64,000 bases of DNA from Paracoccus jeotgali (GTDB lineage: Bacteria; Pseudomonadota; Alphaproteobacteria; Rhodobacterales; Rhodobacteraceae): positions 2,770,501-2,834,500 of the forward strand of contig NZ_CP025583.1 in the NCBI RefSeq assembly GCF_002865605.1, in the 5' to 3' direction. This document shows, in pieces, positions 55,029-63,810 of this stretch. Position 1 is the first letter of the stretch. Each line of letters opens with the position of its first letter. Under the pieces are notes generated by a model. It was not told where the DNA came from, did not search any database, and saw only the letters and a program-made list of their open reading frames with translations. Position numbers and translations under genes: made by a program.

Positions 55029-56444
55029 CTACTCCAGCGCCTCGGCATTTAACGGCGCACAGCCGGCGAGATCCGAGATGCCGCAGGGCGGAAGCTGCCG
55101 CGCGATCTTGCGCAGGGCCGTCCGCAGCCCCTCTTCGAGGGTGGGGTGATAGAAGGGCATCCCCAGCAGATCATAGACCGTCAACCGCTGCTTGACCGCC
55201 AGTGCCAGCAGATGCGCCGTGTGCTCGGCCGCCGGGACCGCCATCTCTGCCCCCAGCAGGCGGCCTTGGTCCCGCGTGGCATAGATCCGCAGCAGACCGT
55301 AATTCTCTTGCATGATCCGCGCGCGCCCCTGAGCGCTGAAATTGAACTCGCCGACAAGACAGTCGTCCAGATCAAGATCCCCCGCCCGCTGGCCGACCGA
55401 GGCCACCTGAGGCGTGCAGAATGTCACCGTCAGCGGCGTCCGCCGATCCATCGGCACCGGCTCGTCGCTGGTGGCGTTGAGGCCGGCGATATGCCCCTCA
55501 TCCGCGCCCTCGTGCAGGATCGGGCGGATGCCGTTGGCGTCGCCGGCGAACAGAACCGGCGTGTCACAGATCCGCATGGTGTTGGGATCGACCTCGGGCA
55601 TCCCCTTGTCGTCCAGCGCCACGCCAAGGCTGTTCAGCCCCAGATCCTGCACGTTGGGCCGCCGCCCCACGGCCACCAGAACCTTGTCGACCACGACGCT
55701 TTCATCGCCCCAGGTGATCTTCACGCCCTCATCCGCCTCGGCCAGATCGACCTCGACGCCGAGGTGAATGGCGAATTCCTGCGACAGCGACTGGCGCAGC
55801 GTGTCGGCCACCTTGTCGTCCGAGATCCCAGCCATGCGGTCCGAGCCGTCAAAGGCGTGAACCTCGATCCCCAGTCGCGACAGCGCCTGCGCCATCTCGA
55901 CGCCGATCGCCCCCAGCCCGATCACGCCCATCCGCGCAGGCAGGTCACGCGCCTCGAACAGGCTGTCGGTGGTCAGGATGTGATCGCTGAATTTCTGCCA
56001 CGGTTTCGGCACGATGGGGCTGGACCCCGGCGCCAGAATGATCTGGCGCGCCTCGATCTCATGGCCGTCCACCACCACCCGGTTCGGCCCGTCAAGCTGC
56101 GCCTGACCCTCGATATTGCGGTCGCCCAGGTCCTTGATCGATTTCAGCACGCCCTGAACGAAGTAGTCGCGCAGCTCGCGGACCCGCGTCATGACGGCGG
56201 GAATGTCGGCCCTCAGCTGGTCGGCCCCCGCGATCCCGAAGGTGTCCAGCATGGTCCGCGCGTGAAACGCATTGGCGGAGGCGATCAGCGCCTTCGAGGG
56301 CATGCAGCCCACTCGCGCGCAGGTGGTGCCATAGGGCGGCTTGTTGATCAGCACGACATCGTCCGACCTGCGCTGGACTTCGCGCAGCGCCGCCAGTCCC
56401 GCCGTGCCCGCACCGATGATCGCGACGTCCACCTTGTCCAGCAT
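55029..56444 (-). CDS. Dihydrolipoamide dehydrogenase-like pyridine nucleotide-disulfide oxidoreductase
   Basis: The 471-residue flavoprotein has an FAD-binding start (VDVAIIGAGTAGLAALRE), the redox-active cysteine pair in GTTCARVGCMPSKALI, an NAD-binding motif (MGVIGLGAIGVEMAQALSRLG), a second FAD block (TPVLFAGDANGIRP) and the C-terminal catalytic segment MPFYHPTLEEGL. It is not in a dehydrogenase-complex operon, so it may be a second Lpd, a mercuric-reductase-like or a thiol-redox enzyme. The ATG at 56444 follows AAAGGAAGACTGATC. The proximity to the persulfide dioxygenase-like gene hints at sulfur redox, without proof. Confidence 0.88.
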   Translation of the reverse strand: MLDKVDVAIIGAGTAGLAALREVQRRSDDVVLINKPPYGTTCARVGCMPSKALIASANAFHARTMLDTFGIAGADQLRADIPAVMTRVRELRDYFVQGVLKSIKDLGDRNIEGQAQLDGPNRVVVDGHEIEARQIILAPGSSPIVPKPWQKFSDHILTTDSLFEARDLPARMGVIGLGAIGVEMAQALSRLGIEVHAFDGSDRMAGISDDKVADTLRQSLSQEFAIHLGVEVDLAEADEGVKITWGDESVVVDKVLVAVGRRPNVQDLGLNSLGVALDDKGMPEVDPNTMRICDTPVLFAGDANGIRPILHEGADEGHIAGLNATSDEPVPMDRRTPLTVTFCTPQVASVGQRAGDLDLDDCLVGEFNFSAQGRARIMQENYGLLRIYATRDQGRLLGAEMAVPAAEHTAHLLALAVKQRLTVYDLLGMPFYHPTLEEGLRTALRKIARQLPPCGISDLAGCAPLNAEALE

Positions 56445-56692
56445 GATCAGTCTTCCTTTGTCCAATTGAGGTTGTCGGGCTGCGCATCTCCGGCCGATCA
56501 CGGTTGAGCGTCAGAGCGAAACGAGATCAACAAAGCCAACGCTCCGGCGGATCGTTCCGTTCCGCCGGGGAAATTTCTATCGCAGGTTGAAAAACTGGCC
56601 GAAGAAGGGTAAAGCAGGTGACGTTAGGAAAGGCTTAAACCCCTTCGCCTAACCTCGCCGCGAACCGGATTCCCCAACCAGAAGGCACCCCC

Positions 56693-58498
56693 ATGAAAAA
56701 ATCGCCACTTGGCTACCTCCTGACTGCGAGCGTGATGCTCGCCGCGGGCGCGGCATGGTCGCAAGAGATTGCAGATACCATCTATTCGGGCGGGCCGATC
56801 CTGACGATCAACGACGCCCAACCCTCGGCCGAGGCGGTGGCGGTCAAGGATGGGCGCATCCTCGCCGTCGGCGACCTCGCCGCGGTCAGCGCGCATCAAG
56901 GGTCCGAAACGGCAAGCTTCGATCTGAAGGGGCGGGCGATGCTGCCGGGTTTCGTCGACAGTCACGGCCATGTCGTGATGGGCGGGCTGCAGGCGCTGTC
57001 GGCGAACATGCTCTCGCCGCCCGATGGCGAGGTGCGCGATATCGCCAGCCTGCAGGACGTGCTGCGGGCGTGGATGGCGGACAATGCCGAGATCGTGGAC
57101 AAGGTCAATCTGGTGATCGGCTTCGGCTATGACGACGCCCAGCTGGCCGAGCTGCGCCACCCCACGCGCGAGGATCTTGATGCCGTGTCGCGCGATGTGC
57201 CCATCGTGATCGTGCACCAGTCGGGCCATATCGGCGTCGCCAACTCGAAGGCGCTCGAGGTGGCGGGGATCGACGCGAGCAGCCCGAACCCCGACGGCGG
57301 CGCGATCCGGCGCGGCGCGGATGGCGAGCCGAACGGGGTGCTCGAGGAATATGCCTTCTTCACCGCCATCGTGCCCATGCTGAGCAAGCTGGGCGAAGAG
57401 GGCATCGAGGCCTTTGCCCGTGCCGGGGCGGAGCTTTGGGCCAGCTACGGCTATACCACGGCGCAGGACGGCCGGTCCGCGCGCCCGATCGTCGAGGCGC
57501 TGAAGGCCATTGACGCAAAGGGCGACCTGCCGATCGACGTCGTGGCCTTCCCGGACGTGCTCGAGGATCGCGACTATATCAGCGAGGCGGTGTCGCAGGA
57601 TTATGACGGCCATGTCCGCGTCGGCGGCTGCAAGCTGACCATCGACGGCGCGCCGCAGGGCTTCACCGCGCTGCGCGACCGGCCCTATTACGACCCGGTC
57701 GGCGACTATCCGGCGGGCTATGCCGGCTATTCCGCCGTCAGCATGGAACAGGTGCAGGACGCGGTGAACTGGTGCTACGCAAACAAGGTCCAGATCCTCA
57801 CCCACTCCAATGGCGAGGGCGCGTCGGACATGCTGATCGCCGCACTGGGCGAGGCGCAGAAGACATACGGCGATCCCGGCAACCGCCCGGTCCTGATCCA
57901 CGGTCAGTTCCTGCGCGAGGATCAGGTCGACAGCTATCAGAAACTCGGGGTCTTCATGTCGCTGTTTCCGATGCACACCTTCTTCTGGGGCGACTGGCAC
58001 CGTGATCACACTGTCGGCCCGGTCAATGCCGACAACATCTCGCCCACCGGCTGGGTCCATCAGCGCGGCATGAAGTTTGCCACCCACCACGACGCGCCGG
58101 TCGCCCGCCCCGACAGCATGCGGATCCTTTCGGCCACCGTGACCCGCCGGACCCGGTCGGGCGATATCCTGGGCCCGCACCAGCGCGTCGACGTGATGAC
58201 GGCGCTGAAGGCGATGACGATCTGGCCGGCCTGGCAGCATTTCGAAGAGGACGAGAAGGGCTCGATCGAGGTCGGCAAGACTGCCGATTTCGTGCTGCTG
58301 TCCAAGGACCCCACGGCGGTCGATCCGGAAACCCTGTCGGGGCTGAAGGTGATGGCGACGATCAAGGATGACGCCGTGATCTATCAGGCGCCGGATGCGG
58401 TCCAGCAAAGCGCGCTGCGCCTGTCGCCGATCGCGGCCGATCCCGAGGCGTCAGAGCAGCTGTTGCATGCGATGGCGGATGCGATGGCGACGAACTGA
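56693..58498 (+). CDS. Secreted amidohydrolase family 3 protein (YtcJ-like)
   Basis: The 601-residue protein has an N-terminal signal peptide (LLTASVMLAAGAAWSQ) and an amidohydrolase fold: metal-binding GFVDSHGHV, HQSGHIGVANS, GGCKLTIDGAPQGFTA, THSNGEGASDM and ATHHDAPVARP. The family hydrolyses amides or enol-lactams with varied metals. It stands alone with a strong terminator after it, so it is a single-gene transcript. The substrate is unknown; the periplasmic location suggests scavenging of external amides or peptides. Confidence 0.88.
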   Translation: MKKSPLGYLLTASVMLAAGAAWSQEIADTIYSGGPILTINDAQPSAEAVAVKDGRILAVGDLAAVSAHQGSETASFDLKGRAMLPGFVDSHGHVVMGGLQALSANMLSPPDGEVRDIASLQDVLRAWMADNAEIVDKVNLVIGFGYDDAQLAELRHPTREDLDAVSRDVPIVIVHQSGHIGVANSKALEVAGIDASSPNPDGGAIRRGADGEPNGVLEEYAFFTAIVPMLSKLGEEGIEAFARAGAELWASYGYTTAQDGRSARPIVEALKAIDAKGDLPIDVVAFPDVLEDRDYISEAVSQDYDGHVRVGGCKLTIDGAPQGFTALRDRPYYDPVGDYPAGYAGYSAVSMEQVQDAVNWCYANKVQILTHSNGEGASDMLIAALGEAQKTYGDPGNRPVLIHGQFLREDQVDSYQKLGVFMSLFPMHTFFWGDWHRDHTVGPVNADNISPTGWVHQRGMKFATHHDAPVARPDSMRILSATVTRRTRSGDILGPHQRVDVMTALKAMTIWPAWQHFEEDEKGSIEVGKTADFVLLSKDPTAVDPETLSGLKVMATIKDDAVIYQAPDAVQQSALRLSPIAADPEASEQLLHAMADAMATN

Positions 58499-58526
58499 GC
58501 AGCGGGTCTGTTGCAGAAATTGTTGG

Positions 58527-58564
58527 GCGGCAGCATGCGGTATTGCGTGCTGCCGCTTTATTTG
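58527..58564 (+). terminator. Intrinsic terminator of the amidohydrolase gene
   Basis: A 12-bp stem from GCGGCAGCATGC and GCGTGCTGCCGC (one G-T wobble) with 6-base loop GGTATT is followed by TTTATTTG. It is 28 bases after the stop codon. Confidence 0.85.
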
Positions 58565-59065
58565 AAGACTGTGTGGGTGGAGTGAAGTGCTGGCCACGAC
58601 GCCGCGCGAGTAGACAGCTTAATTTCCTCCCACATTTCGCTTTGCTAAAACTCAGTGTCAGCCACGCCACGAGTGGCAGCACTGTGTCGGCGCCTTGAGG
58701 CGGTGCGAGCGCCACCGCGATGCGCCCACTGTCGACGACTCGACCTGACACCGGCCTGCGCTAGGAGAGGTGTCTGCCCGCCAAGGCGCGATCACCGCCC
58801 TAATCCGGGTCTTTCAACACAAGTGCGAGCTGCGCCGATTAGGATGAATGGATTGGCGAGTTAAATGACTGGATTGGCTTGGCAAGGTAAGGGCGCTGTC
58901 TAGCTAACGGCGCTGCTTAAATCATGGCGGGATATTGATATTTCCGCCAGAAATGGGCATCTGTCGTGCGGCTGGACTTCCCTCAGTCGGATAGCCAGCC
59001 TGACCAACACCCTGCCTCTGCTGAACTCTTCGCCACATGCGCGGCTTCACTCGCGGCAACCCCCG
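58565..59065. other. Gene-free stretch of lower GC
   Basis: About 500 bases with weaker coding character than the rest of the window. It has an imperfect inverted pair (AGTGTCAG near 58651 and CTGACACC near 58745) and a direct repeat TGGATTGGC near 58854-58878. Short open frames (for example 58362-58751 on the minus strand) do not resemble proteins. It could be a remnant of a mobile or deleted element; no transposase was seen. Confidence 0.4.
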
Positions 59066-59127
59066 CTACACCGCCGCAACAGCAGCCTCTTGCCGCTCCG
59101 GATCAGCGACCGCCGGAACCCCCTTCT

Positions 59128-60627
59128 CTACCGCCGCGTCCGACGGCGCGAATCGCAGCAGACGCTTGCTGCCGGGGAGGGGGTGACGTGCCATGACAGC
59201 ATCCCGGCCTTTGGCGGCCCGAGAAGCAGGCCGGTCAGGCGGGTCGTGGCGTCGTCCATCTGCAGCGCGGCGGTGAGTTCGGCGAGGCCGGGGGCCTCGT
59301 TCCAGTCGCCGCGCCAGGTTTGCAGCGCGTCGGCGAGGCGCGGGGGGGCAGGCCCCCAGAGATCGGCATAGACGCGGTTCGACATCACCACCTGACCGAT
59401 GGCGTTGAAGACAATCAGCGCCTGGTCGAGACCGTCGAGAACCTGCATCCCCAGCGCCAGATCGGCGCGGAACTTGCGGGTGAGGGTGATTTCCGAGGTG
59501 ATGTCCTCGAACAGGAACGCTATCGCCCCGTCGGGATGCGGGCGGCCGGTGACGCGATAGGTGCGTCCGCCGGGCAGCGACCATGTCTCGACGTGATGGC
59601 CGGCGGCGGCGGCGGATTCCAGCGTGCTGATCTGGCGGCGCCAGCTGCGGTAGTCGCGCGGCTCGGGCACCATGCGCAGCTCTCGCAGTTGGTCGAGGAC
59701 GCTGTAGAGCGAAGGTCGTGCCGCGACAAAGCCGACCGGAAGCCCGGTCAGGTCGATCAGGGCGGGGTTGAAAAGCTGCAAATGACGCTCTCGGTCGAAG
59801 ATGGCGAGGCCGATGGGCAGATCGGCGAAGGTCTTGGTCAGCGTCTGCAGGAATTCACGCAGGTTCTGTTCGGCCTTGACCTCGGCATCGGCGGGCAGGG
59901 CATAGCTGGTCGTCTCAGCCCCGTGCTGATGCGTGTAGCAGTCGAACCAATGAACCCCATCCGGGCTGTCCATCCGCGCGCGGCGGTCATTGCCGTCATG
60001 GGCCGCCGCCGGTTCGGGGGCAAGGATCTCGGGCAGGGGCCAGAGCGGGGCGACCCCGCTGCGCTCTGCCGCGTCGAGATAGCTGGAATTGGCCCAGACG
60101 ATGCGGTCCTGCTCATCCCGCCGCGTAATCAGCATCGGCGCGGCGTCGAGCACCTGCCGCAGCAGCGCGAGTTCCTGTTCGAGCGATTGCTGCGACAGCG
60201 AATCGACCACGATGCCGGCAGTTTCCGAGCCGGGCTGGATCAGGGTCAGCCGCAGCGCGCCGTCATGCGTGTGCTCGACCACCAGCCTCAGCCGGGCCGA
60301 GCCGGTGCCATCGGTGCCGAAGACCTCTCGCCGGGCCGGGCCGTCGGCGGTCTCATCCAGCGCGGCCAGATCGTCGAAGCGCTGCGCGAGCCACAGCCGC
60401 AGTCCTGCCAGGTCAGGCCGGGCGCAGCCGGCGAGGATGGTGTGGGCGGGGGCGGTCGCGTCGATCAACTGGCCGTCGCGGAACAGAAAGATGCAGGGCG
60501 CCACCAGATCCGACCCCAGCAGCGCGGGCCGCGCGGGCCTTTCGAGCCAGCGCATCGCCAGCAGGGCCAGCAGGACGGCGAGCGTCGCGCTGCCGGTCAA
60601 GATCGCCGCGGTGAGGGCTGGCTGCAT
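59128..60627 (-). CDS. Membrane-anchored PAS-domain protein, apparent C-terminal frameshift
   Basis: The 499-residue protein has an N-terminal membrane anchor (AAILTGSATLAVLLALLAMRW) and at least three PAS domains (LLRQVLDAAPMLITRRDEQDRIVWANSSYLDAAE; FADLPIGLAIFDRERHLQLFNPALIDLTG; MQVLDGLDQALIVFNAIGQVVMSNRVY), with a PAS-like DITSEITL motif between. No histidine-kinase domain follows. In this frame the last 16 residues are odd; a one-base shift in the C-run at 59179-59183 leads into a frame that continues LPGSKRLLRFAPSDAAVEKG to a stop at 59066, which looks like the proper end. It lies next to regB and may form part of redox sensing. Confidence 0.8.
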   Translation of the reverse strand: MQPALTAAILTGSATLAVLLALLAMRWLERPARPALLGSDLVAPCIFLFRDGQLIDATAPAHTILAGCARPDLAGLRLWLAQRFDDLAALDETADGPARREVFGTDGTGSARLRLVVEHTHDGALRLTLIQPGSETAGIVVDSLSQQSLEQELALLRQVLDAAPMLITRRDEQDRIVWANSSYLDAAERSGVAPLWPLPEILAPEPAAAHDGNDRRARMDSPDGVHWFDCYTHQHGAETTSYALPADAEVKAEQNLREFLQTLTKTFADLPIGLAIFDRERHLQLFNPALIDLTGLPVGFVAARPSLYSVLDQLRELRMVPEPRDYRSWRRQISTLESAAAAGHHVETWSLPGGRTYRVTGRPHPDGAIAFLFEDITSEITLTRKFRADLALGMQVLDGLDQALIVFNAIGQVVMSNRVYADLWGPAPPRLADALQTWRGDWNEAPGLAELTAALQMDDATTRLTGLLLGPPKAGMLSWHVTPSPAASVCCDSRRRTRR

Positions 60628-60684
60628 GGGCGGTCCTGTACGATTCCTGGCTGCGCGTTGCCGCCGACCCTCGCACGCTCACCG

Positions 60685-62049
60685 TTAAGGATGGGTTAAC
60701 GCGGCTTCGCTTTCCGGCCCGATCCGGGGATTTTCACGCAAGGCAGCGCGATCGTCGGCGCGCACCCGGTCCAGCGGCCAGGTGATCGAGACCCGCGCCC
60801 CGCCGGGCTGGTTGTCGAAATCCAGCCGCGCGCCGGTCGCCTCGAGCAGGGTGCGCGCGATGAAGAGGCCCAGCCCCATCCCCTCGTAGCCGGGCCGGCG
60901 GTCGCTGCGGCGGCTGACCGGGAACGGCTCGGCCAGCCGTCCCAGCATGGTCGGGGGAAAGCCCGGCCCGTCATCGGTGACATGCAGCGTCAGCGTGTCG
61001 CGATCCCACGCCGCCTCGATCTCGACCGTGGCATGGGCGAAATCGACGGCGTTCTGGATGATGTTGCGCAGCCCGTGGATCAGCCCCGGATCGCGGCGCA
61101 GGATCGGCGGCGGCAGGTCCGAGGTCAGGCGGGTGCGAATGACGATGCCGCGTTCGCTATGCGGCTCGGCGGCCTCGTCCAGAACCGTCGGCAGGGGGGC
61201 GGCGTGCAGATGCAGGTCGTCCTTGCCGGCGCGGCCCATCGAGCGCATGATCTCGCGGCAGCGATCGACCGAGCGCGCCAGCGTGGTCGCGTCCTCGGTC
61301 AGGTCCAGCCGGTCGGGCAGGGCCTCTTGCAGCTCGTCCTTCAGCTCGCCCGCGATCAGCTTGATGGTGGCCAGGGGGGTGCCCATCTCATGCGCGGCGG
61401 CGGCGATGATGCCGCCCAGATGCTGCAGCTTCTGCTCGCGCGCGAGGGCCATCTGCGTGGCAAAGAGCGCGTCGGACACGGTGGCAAGCTCACTGGCCAC
61501 GCGGCGGGCATAGGTGGCGAAAAAGACCACCCCGATCAGGATCGCGACCCAGTGACCCAGTTGCAGCACGCGGGGCATGACCAGGTTCAGCGTCGGATGC
61601 TGCAATGGCTCGGCGAACCAGCCGGCGAGCGAGATCATCAGCACCGTCGCCGCGCCCACCACCACGGTCTGCCGGTCCTGCAGGGCGGTCGCGGCCATCG
61701 TCACCGGCGCCAGCACCAGCAGCGCAAACGGATTGGACAGCCCGCCGGTCAGCCCGATCAGCACCGAGATCTGCGCCAGATCGAAGACCAGCTGCCAGGT
61801 CGCGCCGAACTGCGTCACCCGCGCCGGGTTGGCGGTCATCCACAGGTTCAGCGCCGCCCCCGCCGCCACCGCGCCAAGCGCCGGGACAACGGCGAAACCC
61901 ACATCGAACCAGAACGCGCCGAGGATCGAGATCAACTGCCCGGCCAGCGCCACCCAGCGCAGCATGACCAGCGTGCGGCGGCGGATCGGCTCGGCCCGCG
62001 GACGGATGCCGGCATCAAGCGTGCGGCTGATCTCGGGGCCAAGCGGCAT
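60685..62049 (-). CDS. regB: RegB/PrrB-type redox sensor histidine kinase
   Basis: The 454-residue kinase has six membrane segments in the N-half, the quinone-binding heptad GGLSNPF at residues 102-108, the H-box AAAAHEMGTPLATIK with His220, the redox-active Cys264 in RSVDRCREIMRSMGRAGKDD, and an ATPase domain (NIIQNAVDFAH, GMGLGLFIARTLLEATG). These match RegB, which senses quinone redox state and aerobic respiration. It diverges from senC-regA, the same layout as in Rhodobacter. Confidence 0.96.
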   Translation of the reverse strand: MPLGPEISRTLDAGIRPRAEPIRRRTLVMLRWVALAGQLISILGAFWFDVGFAVVPALGAVAAGAALNLWMTANPARVTQFGATWQLVFDLAQISVLIGLTGGLSNPFALLVLAPVTMAATALQDRQTVVVGAATVLMISLAGWFAEPLQHPTLNLVMPRVLQLGHWVAILIGVVFFATYARRVASELATVSDALFATQMALAREQKLQHLGGIIAAAAHEMGTPLATIKLIAGELKDELQEALPDRLDLTEDATTLARSVDRCREIMRSMGRAGKDDLHLHAAPLPTVLDEAAEPHSERGIVIRTRLTSDLPPPILRRDPGLIHGLRNIIQNAVDFAHATVEIEAAWDRDTLTLHVTDDGPGFPPTMLGRLAEPFPVSRRSDRRPGYEGMGLGLFIARTLLEATGARLDFDNQPGGARVSITWPLDRVRADDRAALRENPRIGPESEAALTHP

Positions 62050-62132
62050 GGCGTTCCTACTGCGACAAGACAGGGCGTTGATATCCGGTCGCGGTTGCGC
62101 GATCAATGCGCCGCGACAGGAAGGGAACGGCG

Positions 62133-62759
62133 ATGAATGACAGGCGGATACTGATAGTCGGTTTGGCGGTGGCGGTCTTGCTGCTGCTGGGCGGGGCGTT
62201 TCTGCTGACGCGCGGCGGCGCGGACAGCGACCGGTTCGCGCAATGTCGCGCCAGCGTCGTGGCCGGGGGCGCAGGTGCCCTTGGCGGGCCGTTTGAGTTG
62301 ACCAGCGAGACCGGCGCGCGGGTGACCGATGCGCAGGTCTTCACCAAGCCCTCGCTGCTGTATTTCGGCTATACCTTCTGCCCCGATGTCTGCCCGCTGG
62401 ACAGCGCCCGCAATGCCGAGGCGATCGACCTGCTGGCCGAACGCGGGATCGACGCGCAGCCGGTCTTCATTACCGTCGACCCCAAGCGCGACACCCCCGA
62501 GGTCGTGGCCGAGTTCACCGACAACCTGCACGAGGACATGCTGGGTCTGACCGGAACGGTCGAGGAAATCGACGCGGTCAGCAAGCAGTGGAAGAATTAC
62601 TACAAGGTGAATGACGACGGCAGCGACTATTACCTCGTCGATCACATGACCAACACCTATCTGGTGCTGCCCGAACACGGCACGGTCGAGTTCTTTCACC
62701 GCGACCTGACGCCCGAGGATCTGGCGCAACGCGTCGCCTGCTTTGTCAACGCGTCCTGA
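62133..62759 (+). CDS. senC: SCO1/SenC-type copper chaperone for cytochrome oxidase
   Basis: The 208-residue protein has an N-terminal membrane anchor (ILIVGLAVAVLLLLGGAFLL), the thioredoxin-like fold with the copper-binding CxxxC in GYTFCPDVCPLD, and the distal His in YLVDHMTNTYLVLP. It delivers copper to the CuA centre of cytochrome c oxidase and in Rhodobacter influences the RegBA pathway. ATG 62133 follows GAAGGGAACGGCG; an upstream extension to 62106 is unlikely. It is divergent from regB and followed by regA. Confidence 0.95.
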   Translation: MNDRRILIVGLAVAVLLLLGGAFLLTRGGADSDRFAQCRASVVAGGAGALGGPFELTSETGARVTDAQVFTKPSLLYFGYTFCPDVCPLDSARNAEAIDLLAERGIDAQPVFITVDPKRDTPEVVAEFTDNLHEDMLGLTGTVEEIDAVSKQWKNYYKVNDDGSDYYLVDHMTNTYLVLPEHGTVEFFHRDLTPEDLAQRVACFVNAS

Positions 62760-62830
62760 AGCCGCATCGGCATTTGATTCCCCGCCCGTGACCGCATAGA
62801 GAAGGAAAACCTTTTTTCGGCGGAGGCACG

Positions 62831-63385
62831 ATGGCGGACGAGATCCAGATGCAACCAGGCGATGATGCGTCGCTTTTGCTGGTCGATGATGACGAGGTCT
62901 TCGTCAACCGTCTGGCCCGCGCGATGGAGCGGCGCGGCTTTCAGCCCACCGTCGCGATTTCGGTTGCCGAAGCGATGGAGGCGGTCCGCAAATCGCCCGC
63001 CGCCCATGCCGTGATCGACCTGCGGCTGGAAGACGGCAGCGGTCTGGACGTGGTCGAGGCGCTGCGCGACGCCCGTGCTGACGCCCGCATCATCGTGCTG
63101 ACCGGCTATGGCGCCATCGCGACGGCAGTGGCGGCGGTCAAGATGGGGGCCACCGATTACCTTTCGAAACCCGCCGATGCGAATGACATTGCCGCCGCAT
63201 TGCTGCAAACCGGCGAGGCATTGCCGCCGCCGCCCGATAATCCGATGTCGGCGGATCGGGTTAAATGGGAACATATCCAAAGGGTGTATGAACAATGCGA
63301 CCGCAATGTCAGCGAAACGGCGCGGCGTTTGCATATGCATCGGCGGACATTGCAACGTATTCTTGCAAAGCGCAGCCCGAAATAA
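62831..63385 (+). CDS. regA: RegA/PrrA-type response regulator
   Basis: The 184-residue regulator has a receiver domain with acceptor Asp63 (HAVIDLRLEDGSG), VLTGYGAIATAVAAVKMGATDYLSKPAD, the proline linker (EALPPPPDNP) typical of RegA, and a Fis-type C-terminal helix-turn-helix (IQRVYEQCDRNVSETARRLHMHRRTLQRIL). It activates photosynthesis, respiration or nitrogen genes at low oxygen in relatives. It is preceded by senC at 71 bases and followed by hvrA. Confidence 0.97.
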   Translation: MADEIQMQPGDDASLLLVDDDEVFVNRLARAMERRGFQPTVAISVAEAMEAVRKSPAAHAVIDLRLEDGSGLDVVEALRDARADARIIVLTGYGAIATAVAAVKMGATDYLSKPADANDIAAALLQTGEALPPPPDNPMSADRVKWEHIQRVYEQCDRNVSETARRLHMHRRTLQRILAKRSPK

Positions 63386-63461
63386 CTCGATAATTGAATG
63401 AATTGACTTGGGTTTCAGAGAGGATTAACGATTATCCAATATGCAACCAAGAAGGTGCGCC

Positions 63462-63770
63462 ATGGATATTGAAAACCTTTCTGTTAAAGAATTGACCGAA
63501 TTGCGGAAGAAAATCGACCGTGCAATTGCCGGGTATGAGGATCGCAAGCGCAAGGAAGCCGTGGCTGCGGCCGAGGCTGCGGCCCGCGAACATGGCTTTT
63601 CGCTGAATGAATTGACCGGCGCAAAGCCCGGCCGTTCGACCACGGTTTCGGTGCCGAAATACGCCAATCCGCAGGACCGCTCGCAGACCTGGACCGGGCG
63701 CGGGCGTCGGCCGAATTGGGTTCAGCAGGCTTTGGCCGAAGGCAAGAATCTGGAAGATCTGGCGATCTGA
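63462..63770 (+). CDS. hvrA: H-NS-family trans-acting regulator (HvrA-like)
   Basis: The 102-residue protein has an N-terminal coiled-coil (DIENLSVKELTELRKKIDRAIAGYEDRKRKEA) and the C-terminal DNA-binding hook KYANPQDRSQTWTGRGRRPNW, which is the HvrA/Spb H-NS-type motif. ATG 63462 follows GAAGGTGCGCC; an ATG at 63441 adds seven residues without a site. In Rhodobacter hvrA lies beside regA and responds to light level. It ends the senC-regA-hvrA unit. Confidence 0.95.
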   Translation: MDIENLSVKELTELRKKIDRAIAGYEDRKRKEAVAAAEAAAREHGFSLNELTGAKPGRSTTVSVPKYANPQDRSQTWTGRGRRPNWVQQALAEGKNLEDLAI

Positions 63771-63782
63771 TCCGACAGGCCC

Positions 63783-63810
63783 GCTCGCGCGGGGTCACAT
63801 CTGCGCGAGC
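63783..63810. terminator. Hairpin between hvrA and the convergent gene
   Basis: GCTCGCGC and GCGCGAGC form an 8-bp perfect stem with a 12-base loop. It sits 13 bases after the hvrA stop and overlaps the end of the minus-strand gene. No T-tract is seen on either side, so termination strength is uncertain. Confidence 0.45.

Noticed and set aside
58362..58751. Minus-strand open frame across the terminator region
   Set aside because: It crosses a strong terminator, overlaps the amidohydrolase 3' end and shows no protein-like features.
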